From Humisphaera borealis (GTDB taxonomy: Bacteria > Planctomycetota > Phycisphaerae > Tepidisphaerales > Tepidisphaeraceae), in the NCBI RefSeq assembly GCF_015169395.1, contig NZ_CP063458.1, positions 4,836,001 through 4,900,000 of the forward strand: a stretch of 64,000 bases of DNA. Reading direction: 5' to 3'. Positions within the stretch are counted from its first letter, which is position 1. Every line of letters begins with the position of its first letter. Made by a program: the position numbers and the translations under genes. This document shows, in pieces, positions 42,513-51,134 of this stretch. The notes beneath the pieces are model-generated. The model saw only the letters and a list, made by a program, of their open reading frames with translations, did not search any database and had not been told where the DNA came from.

Positions 42513-44207
42513 CTATTTCACGGCCTGCCGATGGATCGCCTGGTCCCAGGACTTGAGGTTGACGACATCGAGGTATGGTTTCATCGCGGCGGCTTCGCCG
42601 GCGGTGCCAAGTGCCTTGTAGAGCGTCCAGATCGGCTTCTTTCCCAGTGGTTCGGTTTCGTCATCGGGGAATCGTCGCAGGCCGATGCGCAGTCCGCCTT
42701 CATGACGGTTGTCGATCCAGTTGTGGTACTGGAACGCCTCGATCGAATCGAGGCTCCTGATCTTCGACCAGGCGTACGCCAGGCCGGCGGCCTGATCGGT
42801 CAGCGATTTGTCGGAGTAATCACGCGAGTTCAACCCCTGCTCGCTGAGATGGATCGTGCGTCGGGATTTGCCCAGGTACATCGTTCGGCGCTGCGACACC
42901 CACGCGTCGAGCACCTCGAGGTTTCGGAGTGTGATCTTCGGCGTATCGAATGAGAAGCCCGGCTGCTTGTCCTCCCAGGTCCGCGGGTTGCGCAGATCCT
43001 GCGGATAGGGGTGATGGGCGATCGCCCAGTCAAAATCCCCCTCAACCCGCGAGAAGCTCAGGAGCAGTTCCAGCAGATCGCGGCTGGCGTAGTACCGCAG
43101 CGCAGGGCCGCCGGCCTTGGCCCAGTGGTGCGTCAGGGAGATGAACGCCTTGGCGTTGGGGTCGTACTGCCGGGCGATCAGGTGTGCGGTCCGCATCGAG
43201 CGGTGGTAAAGCTCCAGGTACACATTGGCGGGCTTCTCACCGACATTCGTCCATTCCCAGCCGGCGTCCACTTCGTTGTGCAGGATGTAATGATGAATGC
43301 GGCCGAACTTGCCGTCGGCGCGGCCGTAGCGGCTGGCGAGAAACTCCATCGCGGCGGCGTAGGCGTCGCACCCCGCGCGGCTGGTGAAGTTCGGCATCGT
43401 GTAGGTGCCGGCGGGATTGGCGTCGGGATGGGCGACCAGCGACGCAAACGAGTCCTTCGCCGCCGACCTGGGCAACGGAATCAAGACGATCGCCGACACG
43501 ACGATCTTGCGAGCGGCCGCATCGAGCATCGTGCGGTCGAAGCCGGCGACGGAGCGGTCCTCCCCCCACCAGGTTCGGCCGGCGTAATCGAATGCGGTTC
43601 GGCCCGGACCGGCATCGGTTCGCATGAACGCCGTGATCGGGATGTTCACCGTCACCGCGCCGATCCCGAGTTCGTCCAGATCGCTGGTCAGGCGCCCGGC
43701 GTGGAACCCGCCCAGGCCTTTCTTGCTTGTCGGCTTCATCGGCGGGGGTGTCTCGGCCGACGGATTGACGGCGTCGGCCCAGCGCGCGGCCGAAAGCAGG
43801 GTCAGAGTGCCGGGTTCCTGGCGGACCACCGCCCAACGGGACAGAAGCCGGTCATGACGCCGGCCGTCGAGCTCGGCATGTCGGTCCGTCGTAAGTGTGA
43901 AGCGCCCGTCGCCGGCGGGCGCAATCGGCAGGACGGTCGGCGACGACTTCAGGTCGGTGACGTCGGCCCAGAGAGGCACTTCCGCCAGAGATGCACCTAA
44001 GGTTCCGGCAGGGAGTCGGCCTTCTACACGGATAGCTTTCGAATCGACCGAGATCGCAGTGATCGATGCCGGAAACGGTCGTGCCAGGTAAGCCGCCAAC
44101 CGCTTTTCGTGCTCGGCGTCGGCCGGACCCGGCGATGGTGGTGCGGCTGCGGACGAGCCTGCCGTAAACACAACGAGCAGGAGCAGATACTTCATGGGTT
44201 TAGTCAT
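42513..44207 (-). CDS. DUF5722 secreted protein (glycosidase-like TIM barrel)
   Basis: 564 residues with signal peptide MKYLLLLVVFTAGSSAAA. The conserved core reads KKGLGGFHAGRLTSDLDELG, VTVNIPITAFMRTDAGPGRT, RIHHYILHNEVDAGWEWTNV, LTHHWAKAGG, WAIAHHPYPQDLRNPRTWED and HLSEQGLNSRDYSDKSLTDQ. The acidic residues at strand ends (HNEVD, SEQG) resemble a glycoside hydrolase barrel, and the family is annotated as DUF5722. It is exported, so it probably acts on glycans in the periplasm or outside. In operon with the aldolase gene upstream (gap 39 bases). Confidence 0.85.
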   Translation of the reverse strand: MTKPMKYLLLLVVFTAGSSAAAPPSPGPADAEHEKRLAAYLARPFPASITAISVDSKAIRVEGRLPAGTLGASLAEVPLWADVTDLKSSPTVLPIAPAGDGRFTLTTDRHAELDGRRHDRLLSRWAVVRQEPGTLTLLSAARWADAVNPSAETPPPMKPTSKKGLGGFHAGRLTSDLDELGIGAVTVNIPITAFMRTDAGPGRTAFDYAGRTWWGEDRSVAGFDRTMLDAAARKIVVSAIVLIPLPRSAAKDSFASLVAHPDANPAGTYTMPNFTSRAGCDAYAAAMEFLASRYGRADGKFGRIHHYILHNEVDAGWEWTNVGEKPANVYLELYHRSMRTAHLIARQYDPNAKAFISLTHHWAKAGGPALRYYASRDLLELLLSFSRVEGDFDWAIAHHPYPQDLRNPRTWEDKQPGFSFDTPKITLRNLEVLDAWVSQRRTMYLGKSRRTIHLSEQGLNSRDYSDKSLTDQAAGLAYAWSKIRSLDSIEAFQYHNWIDNRHEGGLRIGLRRFPDDETEPLGKKPIWTLYKALGTAGEAAAMKPYLDVVNLKSWDQAIHRQAVK

Positions 44208-44246
44208 CAGATCAACGGCTCGTCGTCAGGCTTCGCCTCTCACAGG

Positions 44247-45569
44247 CTACATGAACGCCCGCCGTAATTCGGCGACGACGTCTTCACCCATCGGTGTTAA
44301 CGCGCCGACGGACCGGGCGTTGATCAGGGCCTCGGCGGTCGATTCGAGCACTTCGAGTCGATCGAACGCGTCGAGCGGCGATTGGCCGGCGACGAGCACG
44401 CCGTCGTTCTCCAGAAGAAGCACGGGCCGGGTGGGGGAGATCAGGTCGGCCAGGCGATGCGGTTCGGCGTACTGAACGCCGTAGGGGACGATGCCGACGT
44501 CGCGCAGGAAGATGTAGCTTTCGGGAATGGTGCGGGCGTCCAGCAGGCTGGGAGCGACGGCCGATCCCCCGACCGCCGGCCCGACGACGCCGAACGCCGC
44601 CCCGTTGACCGGCATGGCGTTGACGATCGATCCGATCTGTGGATGCCGCAGGTAGATCGCCCGGTGTGCCGCCGCCGCGCGGCTCGGTCGCTTGCCGGCC
44701 TCGGCTTTGCCGCCGACGACGAGGGTGAGGTTTGCTGGCGTTGTGTGGGCGCGATCGATCCCCGTGCTGGTGATGACGAATGCGTCGTCGCCCAGGCGTG
44801 CGGAGTAGCTCCCTTCGGTGCTGGTGAGCAACCGCTGGCGGTAGCCACGCAACACAAAGTCGGCGACGAGCTGGCGGGCTTCCTTCTCCTGGCTTGTCGG
44901 CTCCGCCGGCTCGAACGATTGGGTCAAGCCGCGCGGTCGGTGTGACAGTTCGATCTGTGCCGATGACAGCCCGCGCAAATCGCCCAACCGCCGGGCCTTG
45001 ATGGCGGTCTTGGCGGTGAACTCCAGCGTCTCAAAGCGGGCGAAGGCCTCGGCAAGCGTCGTCCCGGCGACGACAACGCCGTGGTTCTCCAGCATGACGC
45101 AGTTGAAGCCCTTGGCAAACACATCTGCCACGTTCCGTCCGAGGCGGTCGCTCCCTGGCAGTGCATAGGGCGCAAACCCCACTTCGCCGCAAACGTTTCG
45201 AGCCTGTGGAAAAAGCGTGGTGTCCGGCGACTGCCCGCAGATGCTGAACGCGACCAATGCAACGGGGTGCGCGTGGACGACAGCGCGTACGTCCGGCCGG
45301 GCATCGTAGATCATGCGGTGGAACGGGAACTCGCTGCTGGGCTTGTGCAGGCCGACGCTCGTGCCGTCCGTCGCGACGCGGACAATGTCGGTCGGCCGGA
45401 GCGACCCCTTGTCCACGCGGGCGGGCGTGATCCAGACGTCGCCGTTGTCTTCACGAACCGAGATGTTTCCGCCGGACGTGGTCGTCATTCGGTAGCGGTA
45501 GATGCGCTCGATCGTGTCGACAATCGCGTGGCGGGGATGAAGCAGGGAAAAGGGGTCGCGGTGGGTCAT
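44247..45569 (-). CDS. Tandem class II aldolase/adducin protein
   Basis: 440 residues from ATG 45569. Two class II aldolase domains in one chain. Domain 1 (about 10-190) is complete: MTTTSGGNISVRE, AVVHAHPVALVAFSICG (zinc HxH) and CVMLENHGVVVAGTTL (zinc His). Domain 2 (about 235-430) keeps the fold (STEGSYSARLGDDAFVITST) but has NAMPVNGAAFG where HAHP should be, and LLENDGVLVAGQS instead of ENHG, so its zinc site is lost. Members cleave fuculose-, rhamnulose- or ribulose-phosphates, or act as epimerases. Between the ABC transporter and DUF5722 in a sugar operon, it probably handles a deoxy-sugar phosphate or hydroxy acid. Confidence 0.88.
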   Translation of the reverse strand: MTHRDPFSLLHPRHAIVDTIERIYRYRMTTTSGGNISVREDNGDVWITPARVDKGSLRPTDIVRVATDGTSVGLHKPSSEFPFHRMIYDARPDVRAVVHAHPVALVAFSICGQSPDTTLFPQARNVCGEVGFAPYALPGSDRLGRNVADVFAKGFNCVMLENHGVVVAGTTLAEAFARFETLEFTAKTAIKARRLGDLRGLSSAQIELSHRPRGLTQSFEPAEPTSQEKEARQLVADFVLRGYRQRLLTSTEGSYSARLGDDAFVITSTGIDRAHTTPANLTLVVGGKAEAGKRPSRAAAAHRAIYLRHPQIGSIVNAMPVNGAAFGVVGPAVGGSAVAPSLLDARTIPESYIFLRDVGIVPYGVQYAEPHRLADLISPTRPVLLLENDGVLVAGQSPLDAFDRLEVLESTAEALINARSVGALTPMGEDVVAELRRAFM

Positions 45570-45761
45570 GGAAAGCTCGGCGTGTATTGGCGTGGGAGGC
45601 GAGGATTGATTCGGCGGCACGGAGGGCAAATCGACCCATCAGAAGCGAATGAAGCATGAAGGATGAAGAACGGGGAACGTGAGATATGGGGAGTCTCCTC
45701 ACTCATGTCTGATCACCGAGTGACCCTCCGTGTATCCGTGGTGATCCCGTATTTCCGCCGA

Positions 45762-47867
45762 TCAGAAATCAAACTGATCGATGTTGTCTTTCGTGAAGAT
45801 GAACGGCTTGCCCAGGATGATACTTGTGCCGTCGATCCGCAGTTCGCCTAGCCGGCCGGCGGTGAAACTGGTCGCGCCGGGCTTGAGCGTGCCTTCGGCC
45901 GTCGCCTTGGCGGCGTGGACCGTCAGGTAGCCCAGGTCGGCGGTCTTCCAGAGCACTACCGCGGCGGTAACGCCTTCGTGGACGTACTTCTTGTTCTCGT
46001 TCGGCAGGCTTACGCCGATGACCTTCACGCCCGGGCGTGCTGACTGCTTGACCGCTTCAGCGCCGCCCGGAACGGCGGGGGAGCAGTTGCCGAGAATGAG
46101 CTTCAGGTTCGGATACTTGTTGATCATCCGCTTGCCCAGATCGGTGGCGATATTCTGGTTGTCGTCACAGTAGACGACCTCGGCGCAGGTGATCTTGGGA
46201 TAGTCTTTGACACGCAGCAGGATGCGGTCGCGCCAGAGGTTCAGGTTTGCCGCGGTCTGCGAGCCGCTGATGATGACGAACTCGCCTTCATTGTTCATCG
46301 TCTTGGCGGCCAGGTCCATCAGCGTGTCGCCGATGCCGTCGGGGGTGGCCTGGTTGCAGAAGAAGGATCGCGCGTTGGCGTCGGCATCGGCGTCCCAGGT
46401 GACGACCTTGATGCCTGCCTCCTGTGCCTTGCGCAGCGCGGTCGACAAACCCGTCTGGTTCTCGACGGCGACCGCAATGACATCCACCTTCCGGGTGATC
46501 CAGGTTTCGACCAGCGTGTTCTGGGCGGCGGGGTCGGCGTTGTTGCTCGCCGGGCCGTCCCAGATCAGGTCGATGCCCAGTTCCTTCGCGGCCTCTTCGG
46601 CGCCTTTCTGGCAGGCGATGAAGTAGGCGTTGCCCTTGGTCTTGGGCATCATCGCAATGGTCAGCTTCTTGCCGGTCCCGCCGTTACCGGGCCCGCCCGA
46701 TGCACGGGCGTTGTGCAGATCGCCCTTGATCGCGTTGACGAGCATGTAGTTGCCGCCGGCGATAATCAGCGCCGCGGCGACGATCACCGCGCAGAGCACG
46801 GCGAGTTGAGAGTTCCGCATGTCCAAGTCCTCCGAGGTCCCTTTTTGTGGTGCAGCCGTCGCGGCTGCGGCAGGCGTTACACCTGCGCCACGGCGTTTCT
46901 GCAGATAGTCCAATCCCGCCGCCGAAAGCAGCAGGACGCCGACGAGAATGCCGGTCAATTCGCGAGACGCGCTGGCGAGCGTCTGGCCGTTTTCTAGGAA
47001 CGCGATCGCGAGCAGGCCGAGCAGGGTGCCAATGATGCTGGCCCGCCCGCCGAAGATGCTCGTTCCGCCGAGAACGACGGCCGTAATCGCCTGGAGTTCG
47101 AACCCCGAGGCGGCGTTGGCCCGCGCTTCGCCGAACCGGGCGACATAGATGATCGACGCCAGGCCGGCACAGAAGCCGGCCAAGGCGTACATCGACAGCG
47201 TCAGCCGATCGACGCGAATGCCGGCATGGCGGGCGCCGTCGGCCGAGTAGCCGATCGCCGACAGCGCCCGGCCGGCGGTCGAGCGATGGACCAGCAGGTA
47301 AAACAGCACGGCCGCGGGGAGGAAGATCCACAACTGCGTCGGCAGGCCGAGGGTCGTTCCCTGGCCCAGGTCGACGAAGCCTTCGGGAAAACCGCCGAAG
47401 CTTCCCTGCCCGCGTGTCAGCCCCTCGGCCACACCGCGGAACAACGCGAACGTGCCCAGCGTCACGATCAGCGGCGGCATCTTCCCACGGGTGATGAGCA
47501 GCCCGTTGAACGCGCCGCAGAGGGTCGCCATCAACACCACCGCAGGGACGGCCAGCCACAGTGGAACTCCGGCATCGTGCAGCTTGCCCAGGACAACGGC
47601 CGAAAGACCCATGAGCGAACCCACCGACAGGTCGATCCCGCCGGTCAGGATGATCGGCGTCAGCGCCAGCGCGATCAGCCCCAGGTCGGCGTTCTGGCGA
47701 AGGACTGTGAGAAGGTTTTCGAGCGAGAGGAAGTTTTCACCGAGCAGACCGAAGATGCCGACCTCGAACAGCAGTACCAGCACCAGCACCACCTGCTGGG
47801 GCGCAGGCGAGAAGTCGGGCCTGGTATCGCCCGGCAGGGTTTGAGGTTGAGAGGCGAACACCGTCAT
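45762..47867 (-). CDS. Fused ABC permease and substrate-binding protein (rhamnose/ribose type)
   Basis: 701 residues from ATG 47867 (AGGTGA upstream). Residues about 25-330 are a BPD_transp_2 permease: LALTPIILTGGIDLSVGSLM, CGAFNGLLITRGKMPPLIVT, FELQAITAVVLGGTSIFGG. After a linker (AAATAAPQKGTSEDLD), a membrane helix LAVLCAVIVAAALIIAGGNY leads to a periplasmic binding protein (about 395-701): KKLTIAMMPKTKGNAYFIAC, DPAAQNTLVETWITRKVDVI, VVTWDADADANARSFF, most like RhaS/autoinducer-type proteins. The linker also encodes GGAGG seven bases before an in-frame ATG at 46820, so the binding protein could also be made alone. Operon with a second permease and an ATPase upstream. Confidence 0.88.
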   Translation of the reverse strand: MTVFASQPQTLPGDTRPDFSPAPQQVVLVLVLLFEVGIFGLLGENFLSLENLLTVLRQNADLGLIALALTPIILTGGIDLSVGSLMGLSAVVLGKLHDAGVPLWLAVPAVVLMATLCGAFNGLLITRGKMPPLIVTLGTFALFRGVAEGLTRGQGSFGGFPEGFVDLGQGTTLGLPTQLWIFLPAAVLFYLLVHRSTAGRALSAIGYSADGARHAGIRVDRLTLSMYALAGFCAGLASIIYVARFGEARANAASGFELQAITAVVLGGTSIFGGRASIIGTLLGLLAIAFLENGQTLASASRELTGILVGVLLLSAAGLDYLQKRRGAGVTPAAAATAAPQKGTSEDLDMRNSQLAVLCAVIVAAALIIAGGNYMLVNAIKGDLHNARASGGPGNGGTGKKLTIAMMPKTKGNAYFIACQKGAEEAAKELGIDLIWDGPASNNADPAAQNTLVETWITRKVDVIAVAVENQTGLSTALRKAQEAGIKVVTWDADADANARSFFCNQATPDGIGDTLMDLAAKTMNNEGEFVIISGSQTAANLNLWRDRILLRVKDYPKITCAEVVYCDDNQNIATDLGKRMINKYPNLKLILGNCSPAVPGGAEAVKQSARPGVKVIGVSLPNENKKYVHEGVTAAVVLWKTADLGYLTVHAAKATAEGTLKPGATSFTAGRLGELRIDGTSIILGKPFIFTKDNIDQFDF

Positions 47868-47907
47868 CGAGCTTTCACCTGCGAGGCTGTTCACGAAGGA
47901 AGAACGG

Positions 47908-48036
47908 TCCACGAATGAACACGAATTGACACGAATAAAAGGCCGTCAGATGTCACCCGTTGGTCTGATTCTATCGCAAAGGCTTGGATCAGCTTCGATG
48001 TCTTCATTCGTGCTCATTCGTGTTGATTCGTGGACC
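47908..48036. repeat. CACGAAT inverted pair between permease genes
   Basis: Arms 47908-47936 (TCCACGAATGAACACGAATT...) and 48006-48036 (...TGTTGATTCGTGGACC) enclose 69 bases. Units are about 10 bases long. Confidence 0.85.
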
Positions 48037-48042
48037 AGCTTG

Positions 48043-48996
48043 TCATGCCGCCGCCAGCCGCTGTGCGTTCGGATTCTTGTCTCGGCGTAACAACACCTCC
48101 GACCCGACGGCCAGCAGGATGATCGATCCGTAGACGGCTTTTTCCCATTCCTGCGGAACGTTGAGCGACGACAGGGCCGGCCCGATGATCGACAGCAGGG
48201 CGACGCCGGCGAGCGTGCCGAGCATGCGGCCGCGCCCGCCGGTGATTGCCGTTCCGCCGACGACGACGGCGGCGATCACTTTCAGTTCCAGGTCTTTGCC
48301 GAGATTAGTCGCGACGATGGGCTGGCGGATCGCTTCAAGTGTGCCGGCCAGGCCCGCCAGTGCGCCGGTCAGGACGAACACCCAGAAAACCACCTGCTTC
48401 GGTCGTACGCCGGCCAAGCGGGCGGCTTCAAGGTCCGAGCCGACGGCGTAGGGCGCGCGTCCTGCCGCCAGCGACCGCGTCGCCCAGACGGCAACGCCGA
48501 GCACGATCGCGGCCGTCACCATCAAGACCATCTCTCCACCGGCCTGGGGCAAGCCGAGCCACTGAAACCCCGGCGGAAGGCCCTGGACCGATGCGCCCTG
48601 CCTTGCCCACGACAATGCCTCGCGGCTGATGACCATCGTCGCGAGCGTGACGACGATGGACGGAAGCCGAAACAACGCGACAAACAGGCCGTTGAACGCG
48701 CCGATCGCGGCACCGCAACTGATCGCTGCGAGCGTGACGACTGGCATCGGCAACCCCGCTTTGGCGAATACCGCGGCCAACACTGCACAGACCGACAGTT
48801 GTGACCCGACCGAGATATCGATCTGCCGCGAGATGATGATCAGCGTCATCCCGACGGCCACCACAAGCGTCGGCGATGCCGAAAGCCAGGTGTTGCGGAA
48901 CTCGGCCCAGAAGACGTCCGGCCGGGCGATGAACATGATCACCGCCAGGAGAGCGAATGCGACGAAGACGGCGAGCTCGCGGAAGTAGCGGGTCAT
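48043..48996 (-). CDS. Sugar ABC transporter permease (BPD_transp_2)
   Basis: 317 residues, eight to ten membrane helices. The family patterns are MTLIIISRQIDISVGSQLSV, GAFNGLFVALFRLPSIVVTL, AARLAGVRPKQVVFWVFVLT and LKVIAAVVVGGTAITGGRGR. It is a homologue of RhaP/RbsC, which passes a monosaccharide across the inner membrane as a heterodimer with the permease half of the next gene. The ATPase gene lies upstream (171 bases, filled by a heptad repeat) and the fused permease downstream. ATG 48996 follows GAGGCGAGC. Confidence 0.92.
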   Translation of the reverse strand: MTRYFRELAVFVAFALLAVIMFIARPDVFWAEFRNTWLSASPTLVVAVGMTLIIISRQIDISVGSQLSVCAVLAAVFAKAGLPMPVVTLAAISCGAAIGAFNGLFVALFRLPSIVVTLATMVISREALSWARQGASVQGLPPGFQWLGLPQAGGEMVLMVTAAIVLGVAVWATRSLAAGRAPYAVGSDLEAARLAGVRPKQVVFWVFVLTGALAGLAGTLEAIRQPIVATNLGKDLELKVIAAVVVGGTAITGGRGRMLGTLAGVALLSIIGPALSSLNVPQEWEKAVYGSIILLAVGSEVLLRRDKNPNAQRLAAA

Positions 48997-49040
48997 GCTC
49001 GCCTCGCTAACTTGAGGTGAGGATCACGCTGTTGTGAGAA

Positions 49041-49161
49041 CTCCGAATGCCGAACGCCGAACGCCGAACGTCCAACGCCGAATGACCAGGATGCAGATCC
49101 GTGCGCGGACCCTCTTCCTTCGATGTTCGGCGTTCGGAGTTCGATGTTCGATGTTCGCATT
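49041..49161. repeat. Heptad (CGAACGC) inverted repeat in the ABC operon
   Basis: Left arm 49041-49084 has CCGAACG units; right arm 49118-49161 has the complement GTTCGGC/GTTCGAT units. Same family as 2984-3088. It lies between the ATPase stop and the permease start. Confidence 0.9.
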
Positions 49162-49167
49162 GATCTC

Positions 49168-50667
49168 CTACGCATTCGCCGTCGAGCTGCCCAGCGCCAG
49201 TTCCATGATCTTCTCCTGCGTCGCCTCTTCGCGGCTCAGCAGCCCGACGATTTCGCCGGCGTGCATGACGGCGATGCGGTCGCTCATGCCGAGGATTTCC
49301 GGCAGTTCCGACGAGATCATGATGATTGCCAGCCCGCGGGCCGCAAGGTCGCCCATTAGCCGGTGGATCTCGGACTTTGCCCCGACGTCCACGCCTTGCG
49401 TCGGTTCGTCGAGGATCAGCAGGGCCGGATCGGTCGCAAGCCAGCGGGCCAGCGCGACCTTCTGCTGGTTGCCGCCGGACAGATGCCCGACCGGCACATC
49501 GACCGATGGCGTCTTGATGCCCAGCCGGCGGACGAAGCCTTCGCTGATCCTGCGCTCTTTGCCGAAGTTGAGCAGTCCGCGGGCCGCGATCTGCTTGAGG
49601 ACCGCGAGCGTGGTGTTCGCCGAAACGGGCAGTTCGAGTACGACGCCGTGACGCCGGCGGTCTTCGGGCACGTACGCGATGCCCTTGGCGACGGCATCGA
49701 CGGGCGAGCGAATCTCCTGCTCCTCGCTGTGCAGCACGATGCGGCCGCTGTCGGCGGGGGTCAGTCCGAAGAGGATGCGGGCCAGTTCGGTTCGCCCGGC
49801 ACCGACCAGCCCTGCCAGGCCCAGAATCTCGCCGGCCCGGACGCTCAGGTTGATTCCGCGAACGCCGCTGGCTGTGCAACCGAGGTGGTCGGTTTCCAGC
49901 ACGACGTCGCCGAGTTTCGCCTTTGACTTCGGGTAGATCGCCGACACCTCGCGGCCGACCATCAGGCGGATGAGCTTGGCGCGATCGACGTCCGCCATCG
50001 CTTCGGTGCCGATGTAGCTTCCGTCACGAAGGACGGTGACGCGGTCGGCGATCTGCGGGAGTTCCTCGAGCCGATGGGAGATGTAGATCATCCCGACGCC
50101 GGCGGCGCGAAGTTCACGCACGACCCGGAAAAGGTTCTCCACCTCGCGCTCGGACAGTGATGCGGTCGGCTCATCAAGAATCAGCACCTTCGCGCCGCCG
50201 CCCAGCGCGCTGGCGATCTCGACCAGTTGCTGCCGGGGCATGGAAAGGTCGCGGACAATCGCCGAGGGGGAAATGTCTGCACCCACGCGGGCAAGCAGTT
50301 CGGCCGCCCGGCGATGGCGCTCCCGCCAGTTCAGAATACGCCACGGTCCGCCACGATCCAGCCGCAGGCCGATGTTCTCGGCGACGGACAAGTCCGGAAA
50401 CAGCGCCGGCTGCTGATAGATGACCGCGATGCCGAGTTCCCGGCTGAGCTTCGGATCGAGCCTGTCGATCGTCTGGCCGGCGATCTCGATTGTGCCCTCA
50501 TCGGGCTGGTGGGCACCGGCAATGACCTTGATCAGAGTTGATTTGCCGGCGCCGTTCTCGCCGACCACGGCGTGGACTTCGCCGGCCCGCAGTTCGAACG
50601 AGACACCCTTGAGCGCATGAACGCCGCCGAAGTGCTTGAAGATGTTGGTCAGGCGCAGGAGCGTCAT
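49168..50667 (-). CDS. Sugar ABC transporter ATP-binding protein (two ATPase domains)
   Basis: 499 residues, the standard size for RbsA/MglA/RhaT-type ATPases. Domain 1: Walker A GENGAGKSTLIKVIAG (about 37-52), Q-loop IYQQPALFPDLSVAENIG, signature replaced by DLSMPRQQLVEIASAL, Walker B VLILDEPTASLSE. Domain 2: GLVGAGRTELARILFG in place of a canonical Walker A, signature LSGGNQQKVALARWL, Walker B LLILDEPTQGVDVGAKSE. It energises uptake through the two permeases. It is the first gene of the minus-strand sugar operon; no regulator is adjacent, and the plus-strand gene at 50871 is divergent. Confidence 0.94.
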   Translation of the reverse strand: MTLLRLTNIFKHFGGVHALKGVSFELRAGEVHAVVGENGAGKSTLIKVIAGAHQPDEGTIEIAGQTIDRLDPKLSRELGIAVIYQQPALFPDLSVAENIGLRLDRGGPWRILNWRERHRRAAELLARVGADISPSAIVRDLSMPRQQLVEIASALGGGAKVLILDEPTASLSEREVENLFRVVRELRAAGVGMIYISHRLEELPQIADRVTVLRDGSYIGTEAMADVDRAKLIRLMVGREVSAIYPKSKAKLGDVVLETDHLGCTASGVRGINLSVRAGEILGLAGLVGAGRTELARILFGLTPADSGRIVLHSEEQEIRSPVDAVAKGIAYVPEDRRRHGVVLELPVSANTTLAVLKQIAARGLLNFGKERRISEGFVRRLGIKTPSVDVPVGHLSGGNQQKVALARWLATDPALLILDEPTQGVDVGAKSEIHRLMGDLAARGLAIIMISSELPEILGMSDRIAVMHAGEIVGLLSREEATQEKIMELALGSSTANA

Positions 50668-50870
50668 CGCGCGGTCGAACGATGAGGATCAGGTTGCTTG
50701 GTGAACGTACCGCGCTGTAGCGTAAGTGTCGATGACACTCGAATAATCCCGCGCGGGGGCGAATCGCCCGGCCGATCCTGCTAGAATGCCGCTGGAAAGT
50801 TGTGAACGAGCGGCTTTCCAGCCCAGGTCTGACTCGTCAGGACCACGCATTTCTCCCTCCCCCCTCGCAG

Positions 50871-51134
50871 ATGATCAAGCCCAGTCGCATCCTCGCCGAG
50901 AAGGTTACCGTCACCAGTCGCATTAACGTCGCGATCGCGGCCTTCAGGAAGGCCGGCGGTGAACCGCAGTCGGTTCACCTGACCAAGAGCGACGCGGCTC
51001 AGCTCGCGTACGAGGTGATGGCCGACGGGGGCCCGGCGGCGCAAGTCCTGATGCAGCACGGCATCCACAAAGCCGTGCCCACGATTCTCGGCCTGAAGGT
51101 CGTCTATCGCAGTCCCTCTTTCGGAGTCCAGTGA
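50871..51134 (+). CDS. Small conserved-looking hypothetical protein
   Basis: 87 residues from ATG 50871; the frame is open to 50802, but the extra residues look non-coding. Sequence MIKPSRILAEKVTVTSRINV then AFRKAGGEPQSVHLTKSDAA and VMADGGPAAQVLMQHGIHKA suggests an alpha/beta fold with two helices. Not recognised. Its stop overlaps the GTG start of the next gene (GTGA), so the two are translationally coupled. The pair has no relation by content to the sugar operon, which is divergent. Confidence 0.6.
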   Translation: MIKPSRILAEKVTVTSRINVAIAAFRKAGGEPQSVHLTKSDAAQLAYEVMADGGPAAQVLMQHGIHKAVPTILGLKVVYRSPSFGVQ

